Positions 33,701 to 43,408 of a stretch of DNA of 64,000 nucleotides are shown here, in pieces (the stretch's first letter is position 1; each line of letters opens with the position of its first letter). A program made the translations under genes and the position numbers. The notes beneath the pieces are model-generated. The model saw only the letters and a program-made list of their open reading frames with translations, made no database searches and was not told the origin of the DNA. This DNA is from Macrothele yani. Taxonomy: Eukaryota; Arthropoda; Arachnida; Araneae; Macrothelidae. The stretch is taken from the NCBI GenBank assembly GCA_039090855.1, contig CM077034.1, positions 223,102,331 to 223,166,330 on the forward strand. The letters run 5' to 3'.

Positions 33701-35520
33701 CATTCTTAAAAAAGTGCTACTGTTACAACCACATTCTTGGAAAAAGTAACTATCTGCTGCTACAACCGCATTCTTGAAAAAGCTATGTACTGCTACAACC
33801 ACATTCTTGAAAAGTGGCTATCTACTGCTAAAACCACATTGTCGGAAAAGTAAATATGTACTGCTAGAACCACATTCTTAAAAAAGTGCTACTGTTACAA
33901 CCACATTCTTGGAAAAAGTAACTATCTGCTGCTACAACCGCGTTCTTGAAAAAAGCTATGTACTGCTACAACCACATTCTTGAAAAGTGGCTATCTACTG
34001 CTAAAACCACATTGTTGGAAAAGTAAATATGTACTGCTAGAACCACATTCTTAAAAAGTGCTACTGTTACAACCACATTCTTGGAAAAAGTAACTATCTG
34101 CTGCTACAACCGCATTCTTGAAAAAGCTATGTACTGCTACAACCACATTCTTGAAAAGTGGCTATCTACTGCTAAAACCACATTGTTGGAAAAGTAAATA
34201 TGTACTGCTAGAACCACATTCTTAAAAAAGTGCTACTGTTACAACCACATTCTTGGAAAAAAGTAACTATCTGCTGCTACAACCGCGTTCTTGAAAAAGC
34301 TATGTACTGCTACAACCACATTCTTGAAAAGTGGCTATCTACTGCTAAAACCACATTGTTGGAAAAGTAAATATGTACTGCTAGAACCACATTCTTAAAA
34401 AAGTGCTACTGTTACAACCACATTCTTGGAAAAAGTAACTATCTGCTGCTACAACCGCATTCTTGAAAAAGCTATGTACTGCTACAACCACATTCTTGAA
34501 AAAGTAGTTATCTACTGCTACAACCACATTTTTGAAAAGCTATCTACTGCTATAATCACAAGTGCTACTACTACAACTACATTGTTGGAAAAGTGCTATT
34601 GCTTCAGCCACATTCTTCAAAAAAGTAACTATCTCTTGCTTACAACTGCATTCTTGAAAAAGCTATGTACTGCTACAATCACATTCTTAAAAAGTAGCTA
34701 TCTACTGCTATAACTACATTCTTGAAAAGTGGCTATCTACTGCTAAAACCACATTGTTAGAAAAGTAGCTATGTACTGATAGAAACAACTTTCTTGAAAA
34801 TTGCTACTGCTACAATTACATTCATGGAAAAAGTAACTATCTGCTGCTACAACCGCATTCTTGAAAAAGCTATGTACTGCTACAACCACATTCTTGAAAA
34901 AGTAGTTATCTACTGCTACAACCACATTCTTGAAAAGCTATCTACTGCTACAATCACATTCTTAAAAAAGTGCTACTATACAACCACATTCTTGGAAAAG
35001 TGCTATTGCTTCAGCCACATTCTTCAAAAAAGTAACTATCTCTTGCTTACAACTGCATTCCTGAAAAAGCTATGTACTGCTACAATCACATTCTTAAAAA
35101 GTAGCTATCTACTGCTACAACTACATTCTTGAAAAGTGGCTACTACTGCTAAAACCACATTGTTAGAAAAGTAGCTACGTACTGATAGAAACAACTTTCT
35201 TGAAAAAGTGCTACTGCTACAACCACATTCTTGGAAAAAGTAATTATCTGCTGCTACAATTGCATTCTTGAAAAAGCTATCTACTGCTACAACCACATTC
35301 TTGAAAAGTGGCTATCTACTGCTACAAAAACCATCCTGAAAAAGTAGCTATCTTTTGCTATGACCACATTCTTGAAAAGTGGCTATCTACTGCTACAACC
35401 ACCTCCTTGAAAAAATAGCTATGTACTACTACAACCAGATATATTATTACAACCAGATGCTTGAAAAAGTAGTTTGCTACTACAAATAGTATCTTTCAAA
35501 ACTATCTAGCCGCATTTTCT
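24795..35520 (+). repeat. Large satellite of about 35-bp monomers
   Basis: More than 10.7 kb of diverged monomers of 31-37 bp on the theme CTGCTACAACCACATTCTTG followed by AAAAAGTAGCTATCT. The outer parts (24795-25080 and about 34490-35520) are irregular and diverged, while the inner 9.4 kb is a homogeneous higher-order array. No protein frame crosses it. Near the right edge, monomers fade gradually into unique sequence (about 35460-35550). Confidence 0.97.
25081..34490 (+). repeat. 172-bp higher-order repeat (five monomers), about 54 copies
   Basis: The repeating unit consists of five monomers of about 37, 33, 35, 36 and 31 bp, marked by TGTTACAACCACATTCTTGG, CTACAACCGCATTC, CTTGAAAAGTGGC, AAAACCACATTGTTGG and CTAGAACCACATTCTTAAA. 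Starts fall every 172 bp (25081, 25253, 25425 and so on); shorter spacings come from A-run changes. Diagnostic variants (CATTGTCGG; CGTTGTTGG with GTAATGCTAG; CCGCGTTC) recur in the order S-N-S-G, giving a 688-bp super-unit seen twice in a row at about 32690-34060. Confidence 0.93.
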
Positions 35521-35524
35521 GAAA

Positions 35525-36245
35525 AATAGCTACTTTCCCTACTTTTTAGCAATTTTTTTTAGGTTTACATTAGAAATGCAAATTCTGAGAATGATCTTCA
35601 AATGCATTTTTCTTACATATGGCATTTTGAGCTTGTACAACTAAATTGTCTTTCTATTTACTTCAGCTCTGATTAACGTATTCCACCCACTTTAACACAT
35701 TCAGTGATGTATCACATGCCAGATGGAATAGCTGCCAAACCCAGGGCATTAAAATAAAATCCATACCAAGAAATATCTGTGAATTCATTCTCTTTGACTA
35801 AGAGAATCGAATCTCACTGCCAGCAGTATTCAACAAGACCACTTGCACGATCGTCTCATATGCACTGTCTTCACAGGCTGACTGAGAAGTCTTCCCACTT
35901 AACAGTTTGGCTATCTCTCACAATGTTAGTCAAGTACACAATTTTGTTCAGGGCACAATCACTCTGTCCCAGCAAATAGTTACTCGGGAAATCTAGAAAT
36001 GGCACATAATTGGAATTTCTTTCTCCCTTTTTTTATCAAATTGTCATGATCTGTATAGAGGACGTTAACACATTTTTAGAACCTTTTTGATAAGAAACTG
36101 CAGAAAATAAATGAAATGCAAAGAATTGAAACTGGCAACAGCATTTTGGATGAACACGAAAGAAACATCTGCTGCGGTTAAATATCATCTGCTAAGAAAA
36201 TGGCGCAAGTAAACAACCTGTGGATGGATGGTTATATTTTTTTCT
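35525..36245. other. Unique sequence right of the satellite
   Basis: No repeat or gene recognised; a short open frame (35779-35979) shows no motif. Confidence 0.5.
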
Positions 36246-36247
36246 TT

Positions 36248-36358
36248 ACATACATACATATCACCAAGCTGTTCTCTGAGATTCAGAGGTTAGCTCCACA
36301 AAGAAAAGTCAAACTACCAGATAATTTTTAACTGATTATTTATTTACTTTTCCCATAT
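36248..36358 (-). mobile_element. LINE 3' UTR fragment, minus strand
   Basis: It starts with CATACATACATA, the complement of the TATG tail, then the conserved hairpin and the 3' UTR, and stops near the end of the coding region. It is joined head-to-head to a plus-strand LINE piece at about 36359, so two copies were brought together by an inversion-type rearrangement. Confidence 0.75.
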
Positions 36359-37166
36359 CAAATTCAAACAGTATAAATAAGGGAAAAACCAAAGTTATGG
36401 TGTTTGAGAGAGGAACTGGTAGCACTGAATGTAATGTAAGTATAAATGGCATTGTGATTGTCCAGGTGAGTGAGTGTGTGTATTTAGGAAGCATCTTTGA
36501 CAGAGAGAACAAGTTGGATGGTGAAATCAGTAGGCGAGTGAATTCTTCTTTGAAAGTCATGGCTGCTCTGGGAGGTTTTCACAGGAATGATGGGTTCTCT
36601 AGAGAGTCCCGCATGGCTGTGTATGAAAGTGTAATTGTTCCTACTCTGATGCATGGCAGTGAAACCTGGGTACTGCAGAAGAAACATAGGAGTTGTTTGT
36701 GTGCTGGAGAAATGCGTTACTTATGGGGAATTTGTGGCAAGATCTGATTGTGTGAGGAATGAAGATGTATTGCAGTTGTGTGATGTGAAGCAAAATGTTG
36801 TTAGCAAGGTGGAGACCAATATGCTTCGGTGGTTAAGCCATGTTGAAAGAATGAGTGATGAAATGCTTACTAAGAAAATATTTTCAGCCCAAGTGGCAGG
36901 AAGGAAAGGCAGAGGAAGGCCAAGGAAGACATGGGTGGATCAGATTCAGGAGTGTCTGCATGAGAAAAAGATTATGAGTATGAAGTATAAAAGATCTTGT
37001 GTACGGTGTGTAATGGATATCAGTGAAGCACGAGTTGTGTGTCAAGATCGCTGTAAATGGAGAAGTTTGATACGACAACAATAAGTAAAAATATCTGGAA
37101 GTTTGCATTTCTTTTTGGAGCTAACCTCTGAATCTCAGAGAACAGCTTAGTGATATGTATGTATGT
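36359..37166 (+). pseudogene. RTE-like LINE ORF, C-terminal part, plus strand
   Basis: Reading from SINKGKTKVMVFERGTGSTE through YLGSIFDRENKLDGEISRR and METWVLQ-type sequence, with a frameshift at about 36735 (loss of bases after RYLWGIC), to NMLRWLSHVERM, GRGRPRKTWVDQ and stop at 37084. The 3' UTR, hairpin and a short TATG tail end at 37166. Unlike the 10-11 kb copies, it keeps the natural upstream codons before NKG, so it is not a product of the TATG junction. Confidence 0.85.
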
Positions 37167-38451
37167 CAAACTCCTCCATCTTGACACACAACTTGGGCTT
37201 CACTGATATCCATTGCACGCCGTACACAAGATCTTCTATACTTCATACTCATGATCTTTTTCTCCTGCAGGCACTCCTGAATCTGATCCTCCCATGACTT
37301 CCTTGGCCTTCCTCTGCCTTTCCTTCCTGCCACTTGGGCTGAAAAATGTTTCTTAGTAAGCATCTCATCATTCATTCTTTCAACATGGCCAAACCACCGA
37401 AGCATATTGGTCTCCACCTTGCTAACAACATTTTGCTTTACATCACACAACTGCAATACATCTTCATTCCTCACACAATCAGATCGTGTCTTGCCACAAA
37501 CCCCACGTAAGCAATGCATTTCTCCAGCACACAAACGACTCCTATGTTTCTTCTGTAGTACCCAGATTTCACTGTCATACATCAAAGTAGGAACAATTAC
37601 ACTTTCATACATACCATACAGGACTCCCTTGAGAACCCATCATTCCTGTGAAAACCTCTCAGAGCAGCCATGACTTTCAATGAAGAATTCACTTACCTAC
37701 TAATTTCATCATCCAATTTGTTCTCTCTGTCAAACATCCTTCCTAAATAGACAAACTCATTCACCAGAACCCATCATTCCTGTGAAAACCTCTCAGAGCA
37801 GCCATGACTTTCAATGAAGAATTCACTCGCCTACTAATTTCACCATCCAATTTCTTCTCTCTGTCAAACATGCTTCCTAAATACACAAACTCAAATACCT
37901 GGTCAATAACTGTGCCATTCAGACTTATATTACATTCAGTACTACCAGTTCCTTTCTCAAAAACTTTATCTTTGTTTTTTTCTTTATTTATGCTCAGTTT
38001 GAATTTCATGCAAACTTCGTGCATCCGAGTCAACATACTCTGCAACTCACTTTTGCTCTCTGCCAAAGGAATTGTGTCATCAGCATGTAGCAATCTGCAG
38101 ACACGGATATCACCAAGACATAAACCAGTATTATCTATTTTGGCATCGCACATGCATGCATGCATCTATAAATATATTAAACTGCCATGGTGACATTACA
38201 CAACCTTGTCTAACTCCTGCACCAATAGAAAACCATTTTGATAAAATGCCATTCATTCGTACATAAGCTCTACTACCAGCATACATGGCTTTTGCACTAT
38301 TAAGTAGATTCCCAGTAACACCATATTCATTCAATACCTTCCACAAAAGTGTCCTATTCACTCGGTCATAAGCTTTCTCTAAATCTATGAAGGCAGTAAA
38401 AACTTTCTTCCCAACAGCCAGATACTTTTCAATCATCATGCACCAAGACAT
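37167..38451 (-). pseudogene. RTE-like LINE reverse transcriptase, minus strand, rearranged
   Basis: On the minus strand the RT reads EKYLAVGKKVFTAFIDLEKAYDRV (from 38451), IGAGVRQGCVMSPW, then CRLLHADDTIPLAESKSELQ with the catalytic DD (about 38080), SINKEKNKDKVFEKGTGSTE and MFDREKKLDGEISRR. A segment of about 132 bp around the VMAALRGFHRND codons is duplicated in tandem (37636-37767 and 37768 onward), breaking the frame. The C-terminal part follows (VCGKTRSDCVRNEDVLQ to MDISEAQVVCQD, 37612-37166). This is the only copy of the family here that keeps the DD motif. Confidence 0.87.
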
Positions 38452-40055
38452 AAACCACTATTATCTATTTTGGCCTCACGCATGCACGCGTCCATAAATA
38501 TATTAAACAGCCATGGTGACATAACACAACCTTGTCTAACTCCTGCACCAATGGAAAACCATTTTGATAAAACGCCATTCACTCGTACACAAGCTCTACT
38601 ACCAACATACATGGCTTTTACACTATTAAGTAGATTCTCAGTAACACCATATTCATTCAATACCTTCCACAAAAGTGTCCTATTGACTCGGTCGTAAGCT
38701 TTCTCTAAATCTATGAAGGCAGTAAAAACTTTCTTCCCAACAGCCAGATACTTTTCAATCATCATGCACCAAGACATAAACCACTATTATCTATTTTGGC
38801 ATCACGCATGCACGCGTCCATAAATATATTAAACAGCCATGGTGACATAACACAACCTTGTCTAACTCCTGCACCAATGGAAAACCATTTTGATAAAACG
38901 CCATTCACTCGTACACAAGCTCTACTACCAACATACATGGCTTTTACACTATTAAGTAGATTCTCAGTAACACCATATTCATTCAATACCTTCCACAAAA
39001 GTGTCCTATTGACTCGGTCGTAAGCTTTCTCTAAATCTATGAAGGCAGTAAAAACTTTCTTCCCAACAGCCAGATACTTTTCCATCATCGTGCACCAAGA
39101 CATAAACCACTATTATCTATTTTGGCATCACGCATGCACGCGTCCATAAATATATTAAACAGCCATGGTGACATAACACAACCTTGTCTAACTCCTGCAC
39201 CAATGGAAAACCATTTTGATAAAACGCCATTCACTCGTACACAAGCTCTACTACCAACATACATGGCTTTTACACTATTAAGTAGATTCCCAGTAACACC
39301 ATATTCATGCAATACCTTCCACAAAAGTGTCCTATTCACTCGGTCGTAAGCTTTCTCTAAATCTATGAAGGCAGTAAAAACTTTCTTCCCAACAGCCAGA
39401 TACTTTTCCATCATCGTGCACCAAGACATAAACCACTATTATCTATTTTGGCATCATGCATCCATAAATATATTAAACAGCCATGGTGACATTACACAAC
39501 CTTGCCTGACTCCTGCACCAATAGAAAACCATTTTGATAAAACACCATTCACTCATACACAAGCTCTACTACCAGCATACATGGCTTTTACACTATTAAG
39601 TAGATTCCCAGTAACACCATATTCATGCAATACCTTCCACAAAAGTGTCCTATTCACTCGGTCGTAAGCTTTCTCTAAATCTATGAAGGCAGTAAAAACT
39701 TTCTTCCCAACAGCCAGATACTTTTCCATCATCGTGCACCAAGACATAAACCACTATTATCTATTTTGGCATCATGCATCCATAAATATATTAAACAGCC
39801 ATGGTGACATTACACAACCTTGCCTGACTCCTGCACCAATAGAAAACCATTTTGATAAAACACCATTCACTCATACACAAGCTCTACTACCAGCATACAT
39901 GGCTTTTACACTATTAAGTGGATTCCCAGTAACACCATATTCATTTAAAATCTTCCACAAAAGTGTCCGATTTACTCGGTCAGAAGCTTTCTCTAAATGT
40001 ATTTAGGCAGCAAAATCTTTCTTACCAACAGCCAGATACTTTCAATCATCATGCG
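38131..40055 (-). repeat. Six-fold tandem array of an RT gene segment (318-326 bp)
   Basis: Units begin with MMEKYLAVGKKVFTAFIDLE on the minus strand at about 38451, 38777, 39103, 39429, 39747 and 40055. Four spacings are 326, 326, 326 and 318 bp; the shorter units lack an 8-bp piece (CACGCGTC). Each covers the YDRVN and GAGVRQGCVMSPW motifs and stops at GLCLG, just before the catalytic LHADD, which appears only after the last unit. The two 39-kb units are almost identical, so the amplification is recent. The leftmost and rightmost units are the most diverged. Confidence 0.93.
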
Positions 40056-40289
40056 GAATACAAAAATTTGGTTAGTGCAGCCTTTACCAGGCATTTTAGT
40101 AGAAGTTTAGTCTATACATACATATATTTAAACATCGAATTACGTGGGAGATAGGCAATGTATATTAGGACAAAGTCCTCTATAATACCGTTACACACGT
40201 AGTATATGAGTTTCGAAAAGACAAGTTGACTTCAATGATCATGGAATATTTTAGTTAACATTAAGAATATTTCTTTATGTACAATATAC

Positions 40290-41114
40290 CATTATGTCTT
40301 AAAAGAAAAGTGTTTGATCAATGCATCCTTCCAGTGCTTACGTATGGTGCAGAGACGTGGACCTTAACTAAAAGAGACATACAAAGGCTGCAGACAACTC
40401 AAAGCAGCATGGAGAGGTGCACGCTTGGTGTAACCAGGAGAGATAAGAAGACAAAAGTGATGTTCAATGCTTTTACAAGAAATGAAGATTTATCGATTGA
40501 TGGAGAAAAGCTGGAAATAACAGACACGTACGTTTATCTTGGACAGCAGATATCAAGTGAGGGTCACATTCATGAAGAAATTAATCTGCGTACAAAACTT
40601 GCCTGGAGAGCTTTTGGAAGAAACAGCATAATTTTCAAGAGCAATATGCCATTATGTCTTAAAATAAAAGTGTTTGATCAATGCATCCTTCCAGTGCTTA
40701 CGTATGGTGCAGAGACGTGGACCTTAACTAAAAGAGACATACAAAGGCTGCAGACAACTCAAAGCAGCATGGAGAGGTGCATGCTTGGTGTAACCAGGAG
40801 AGAGATAAGAAGAGGAACTCGTGGATCCGAAAAATGACGAGAGTGGAAGACATCATGATCAGAGTTAAATCCCTGAAATGGCAATGGGCTGGACATACTG
40901 CCAGGAGGACAGACACAGCCGAAATTTTAGATTGGATTCCAAGGGACAGGAAAAGACCCAGAAAAAGACCACATGGGAGATGGGTGGATGAAATTCGTAA
41001 ATATGCGGGAGTGACATGGAGGAGACTGGCACAAGACAGACCGTTGTGGAGGAAACTTGGGGAGACCTTCGTCCAGCAGTGGATTGATAATGGTTGACAA
41101 TGATGATGATGATG
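40290..41114 (+). mobile_element. RTE-type LINE fragment with rearranged duplicated ORF
   Basis: The frame reads PLCLKRKVFDQCILPVLTYG to GVTRRDKK, then jumps back upstream to TKVMFNAFTRNEDLSIDG and runs through the same segment again, all in frame to about 40837. After a frameshift the C-terminus follows (EILDWIPRDRKRPRKRPHG, WVDEIRKYAGVTWRRLAQ, stop at 41097) and a (GAT)n tail. ATATAC flanks both sides (40284-40289 and 41115-41120). The RT catalytic part is absent. It is the same family as the 8.4-9.8 kb copy. Confidence 0.88.
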
Positions 41115-41383
41115 ATATACATTTAAATGTTGAAAGCTCATATAGGTTATATCCAGTGAGACATAAAAATCAGCAATGAGGTATATGGAGCAACACATGT
41201 TGCGCTCACCTTACTCCGGCTCCAGTCCCTCTGGTTTGCAATCAATCATGCTTCTTGTCCAGTGTTGTACCACATCATTAAAGGTATTCCACGTTCAAAG
41301 TTCAACGCAAACACGAACACCAGCACAATTCGACAAAAAGGAGGTGATGAGTTTATAACGAAGTAAATTTCTCCGTCATTTTT

Positions 41384-41456
41384 GGTCTACGCCGGGATTC
41401 GAACCCGAGGCCGCTTATTCCGGAACAAGTCGCTCTACCAACTGAGCTACGCAGAC
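41384..41456 (-). tRNA. tRNA-like sequence (degenerate tRNA or SINE head)
   Basis: On the minus strand, 73 nt fold like a tRNA: a 7-bp acceptor stem GTCTGCG/CGTAGAC with one G-U pair, D-arm GCTC/GAGC, T-arm TCGGG-TTCGAAT-CCCGG, and perfect A-box (TAGCTCAGTTGG) and B-box (GGTTCGAATCC). The anticodon stem pairs only if shifted by one base, with a six-base TCCGGA loop. In canonical numbering the anticodon would be CCG (Arg), but the stem then fails. It is therefore better seen as a tRNA pseudogene or a SINE head with an intact Pol III promoter. Confidence 0.6.
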
Positions 41457-41966
41457 GCTTATTCTGATTCCTATCTGCCTTTACGTCGTGTGCGTCCTGC
41501 TGGCAGGTACGTCACAAGTTAAAATAACTTTGAGACCGTTGTCACGACGAGATTACGTTGATGTAGCCAGAATTTTAGCAGTTGAAACATTTCGCTGTTC
41601 TATGCCAAGCTATTATAAAGTATCAAGATTAAAAGGTTTAAAAAAAATGTACATAAAGAAATATTCTTAAGTTCAACTAAAATATTCCATTATCATTGAA
41701 GTCAACTTGCCTTTTCGAAACGCGTATACTACGTGTGTTACGGTATTATAGAGGACTTCGTCCTAATATATATTTTGCCAGGCATGAAACCACTCTGAAC
41801 ATCCCACACTTTCTCTGATGTAAGACTCCATACTTTTTCAATAATGACCTTCCCAAACACTTTCCCTGACACACTCACTCACTCTTTACCAAGAGAAATA
41901 TTTGTATTCTGTAATTAAAAAACCTGCAAAATTCATGGAATTAGCATTTCTAAATGTAAAATAAGC

Positions 41967-43215
41967 AACTTGTACAATATTCTAGCGGATAATGCTTACC
42001 TTGGCATTCCTTTCTAGCGATGGGAACATTTCACGCACGTGTTTTCCGGTCTTTGTTGAAGTTATTGTCCTAAAGTCCGTTGTATGCGATGACTGGCTTT
42101 ACTTCTCACACTTTTCGCTGGGTGTACTCATTGGATCTTTGCCTTAGGATTCAAACACATCAATTTTTACCGTTCTTTATACTCGAAATTTTTGCCCATC
42201 CTCAGGAGCGTGGCGACTTTACCACCATTGTTCGTGGTTAACCCGCGCTAATGGAGTCCGATGCTCCATTTTGCCATTCATCGGATATACTTTCCTGGAT
42301 ATATTTCGTTATCAAGCCTGGCTGGCGCCATCTATGTTTCATTAAAACAACTTTATTTTTTTTAATAATTTTTTTTCTTCTATCCTGGTTTTCTTGTCTT
42401 TTTTGCCCGTTTTTCTTTTGTTGTTGTTTTTCTTGTCTTATTAGTTCTTTCCACAGGCCCGATAATGTGCTAGGTCGTTCTGGTTACATACCCTTGCTTT
42501 ATTTTTATAGAATAATATTGCTTCTTCCTACCTCCTTTGCCTTTCCGATTTTTTATTCTTTTTTAGCATTTCAATTTCATCGAATTTTGGGAATGTCCTA
42601 AAAAGAATAAAAAATCGGAAAGGCAAAGGAGGAGGGAAGAAGCAATATTATTCTATAAAAATAAAGCAAGGGTATGTAACCAGAACGACCCTAGCACATT
42701 ATCGGGCCTGTGGAAAGAACTAATAAGACAAGAAAAACAACAACAAAAGAAAAACGGGCAAAAAAGACAAGAAAGCCAGGATAGGAGAAGAAATTAAAAA
42801 AAATTAAAAAAAAAAAGTTGTTTTTAATGAAACATAGATGGCGCCAGCCGGGCTTGATAACGAAATATATCCAGGAAAGTATATCCGACGAATGGCAACA
42901 TGGAGTATCGGACTCCATTAGCGCGAAGTTAACCACGAACATCGGTGGTAAAGTCGCCATGCTCCTGAGGATGCCCAGAGGATGGGCGAAAATTTCGCGT
43001 ATAAAGCCGGTAAAAATTGATGTGTTTGGAATCCTAAGGCAAAGATCCAATGAGTATACCCAGCGAAAAGTGTGAGAAGTAAAGCCAGTCATCGCATACA
43101 ACGGACTTTAGGACAATAACTTCAACAAAGACCGGAAAAACACGTGTGTGAAATGTTCCCATCGCTAGAAAGGAATGCCAAGGTAAGCATTATCCGCTAG
43201 ATTTTTGTACAAGTT
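41967..43215. repeat. 1.25-kb foldback (near-perfect inverted repeat)
   Basis: Arms 41967-42565 and 42598-43215 are inverted copies, separated by a loop of about 32 bp. Outer ends AACTTGTACA and TCTAGCGGATAATGC match on both sides. Differences are point changes and small indels, mainly in the T/A-rich segment near 42350 and 42800. The arms carry a minus/plus open stretch (SISDEWQHGVSDSISAKL, VAMLLRMPRGWAKISR) that I do not recognise. Such an arrangement is a foldback transposon or an inverted duplication; a transcript would form a long hairpin. Confidence 0.9.
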
Positions 43216-43408
43216 ACTTTGAAATATCGCACGTAAAGAGAATTGTAGAATGATTAGAGCTATATAATAGTCAGAATTAGAACTACTAATTGGAATTGTA
43301 AAATAAGCAATACTATTAATAATAGAAGGGGAAATTGTCAAGCATTGCTTTTAACAGGAAAAAGAACACCAAACGAATATCCAAAGAATGTACATACTTT
43401 TACAACTA

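Larger units (their letters stand above)
40161..41770. mobile_element. DNA element with 123-bp terminal inverted repeats
   Basis: Left (40161-40283) and right (41648-41770) arms are near-identical inverted copies beginning TATATTAGGAC, containing GTCCTCTATAATACCG and ending TTTCTTTATGTACA. The possible target duplication is TA. The interior holds an RTE LINE insertion and a tRNA-like sequence but no transposase, so it is non-autonomous. I cannot place it in a superfamily. Confidence 0.8.

Noticed and set aside
24795..35520. CRISPR-like array of direct repeats and spacers
   Set aside because: All bases belong to diverged monomers with no unique spacers, no cas genes are present, and the context is clearly eukaryotic.
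41384..41456. Functional tRNA-Arg(CCG) gene
   Set aside because: With canonical spacing the anticodon stem does not pair; only a shifted stem with a six-base loop forms, so I treat it as tRNA-like.
42251..43101. Hydrophobic open frames in the foldback (FFLLSWFSCLFCPFFF type)
   Set aside because: They come from T-rich tracts and are present on both strands because of the palindrome; no domain is recognisable.
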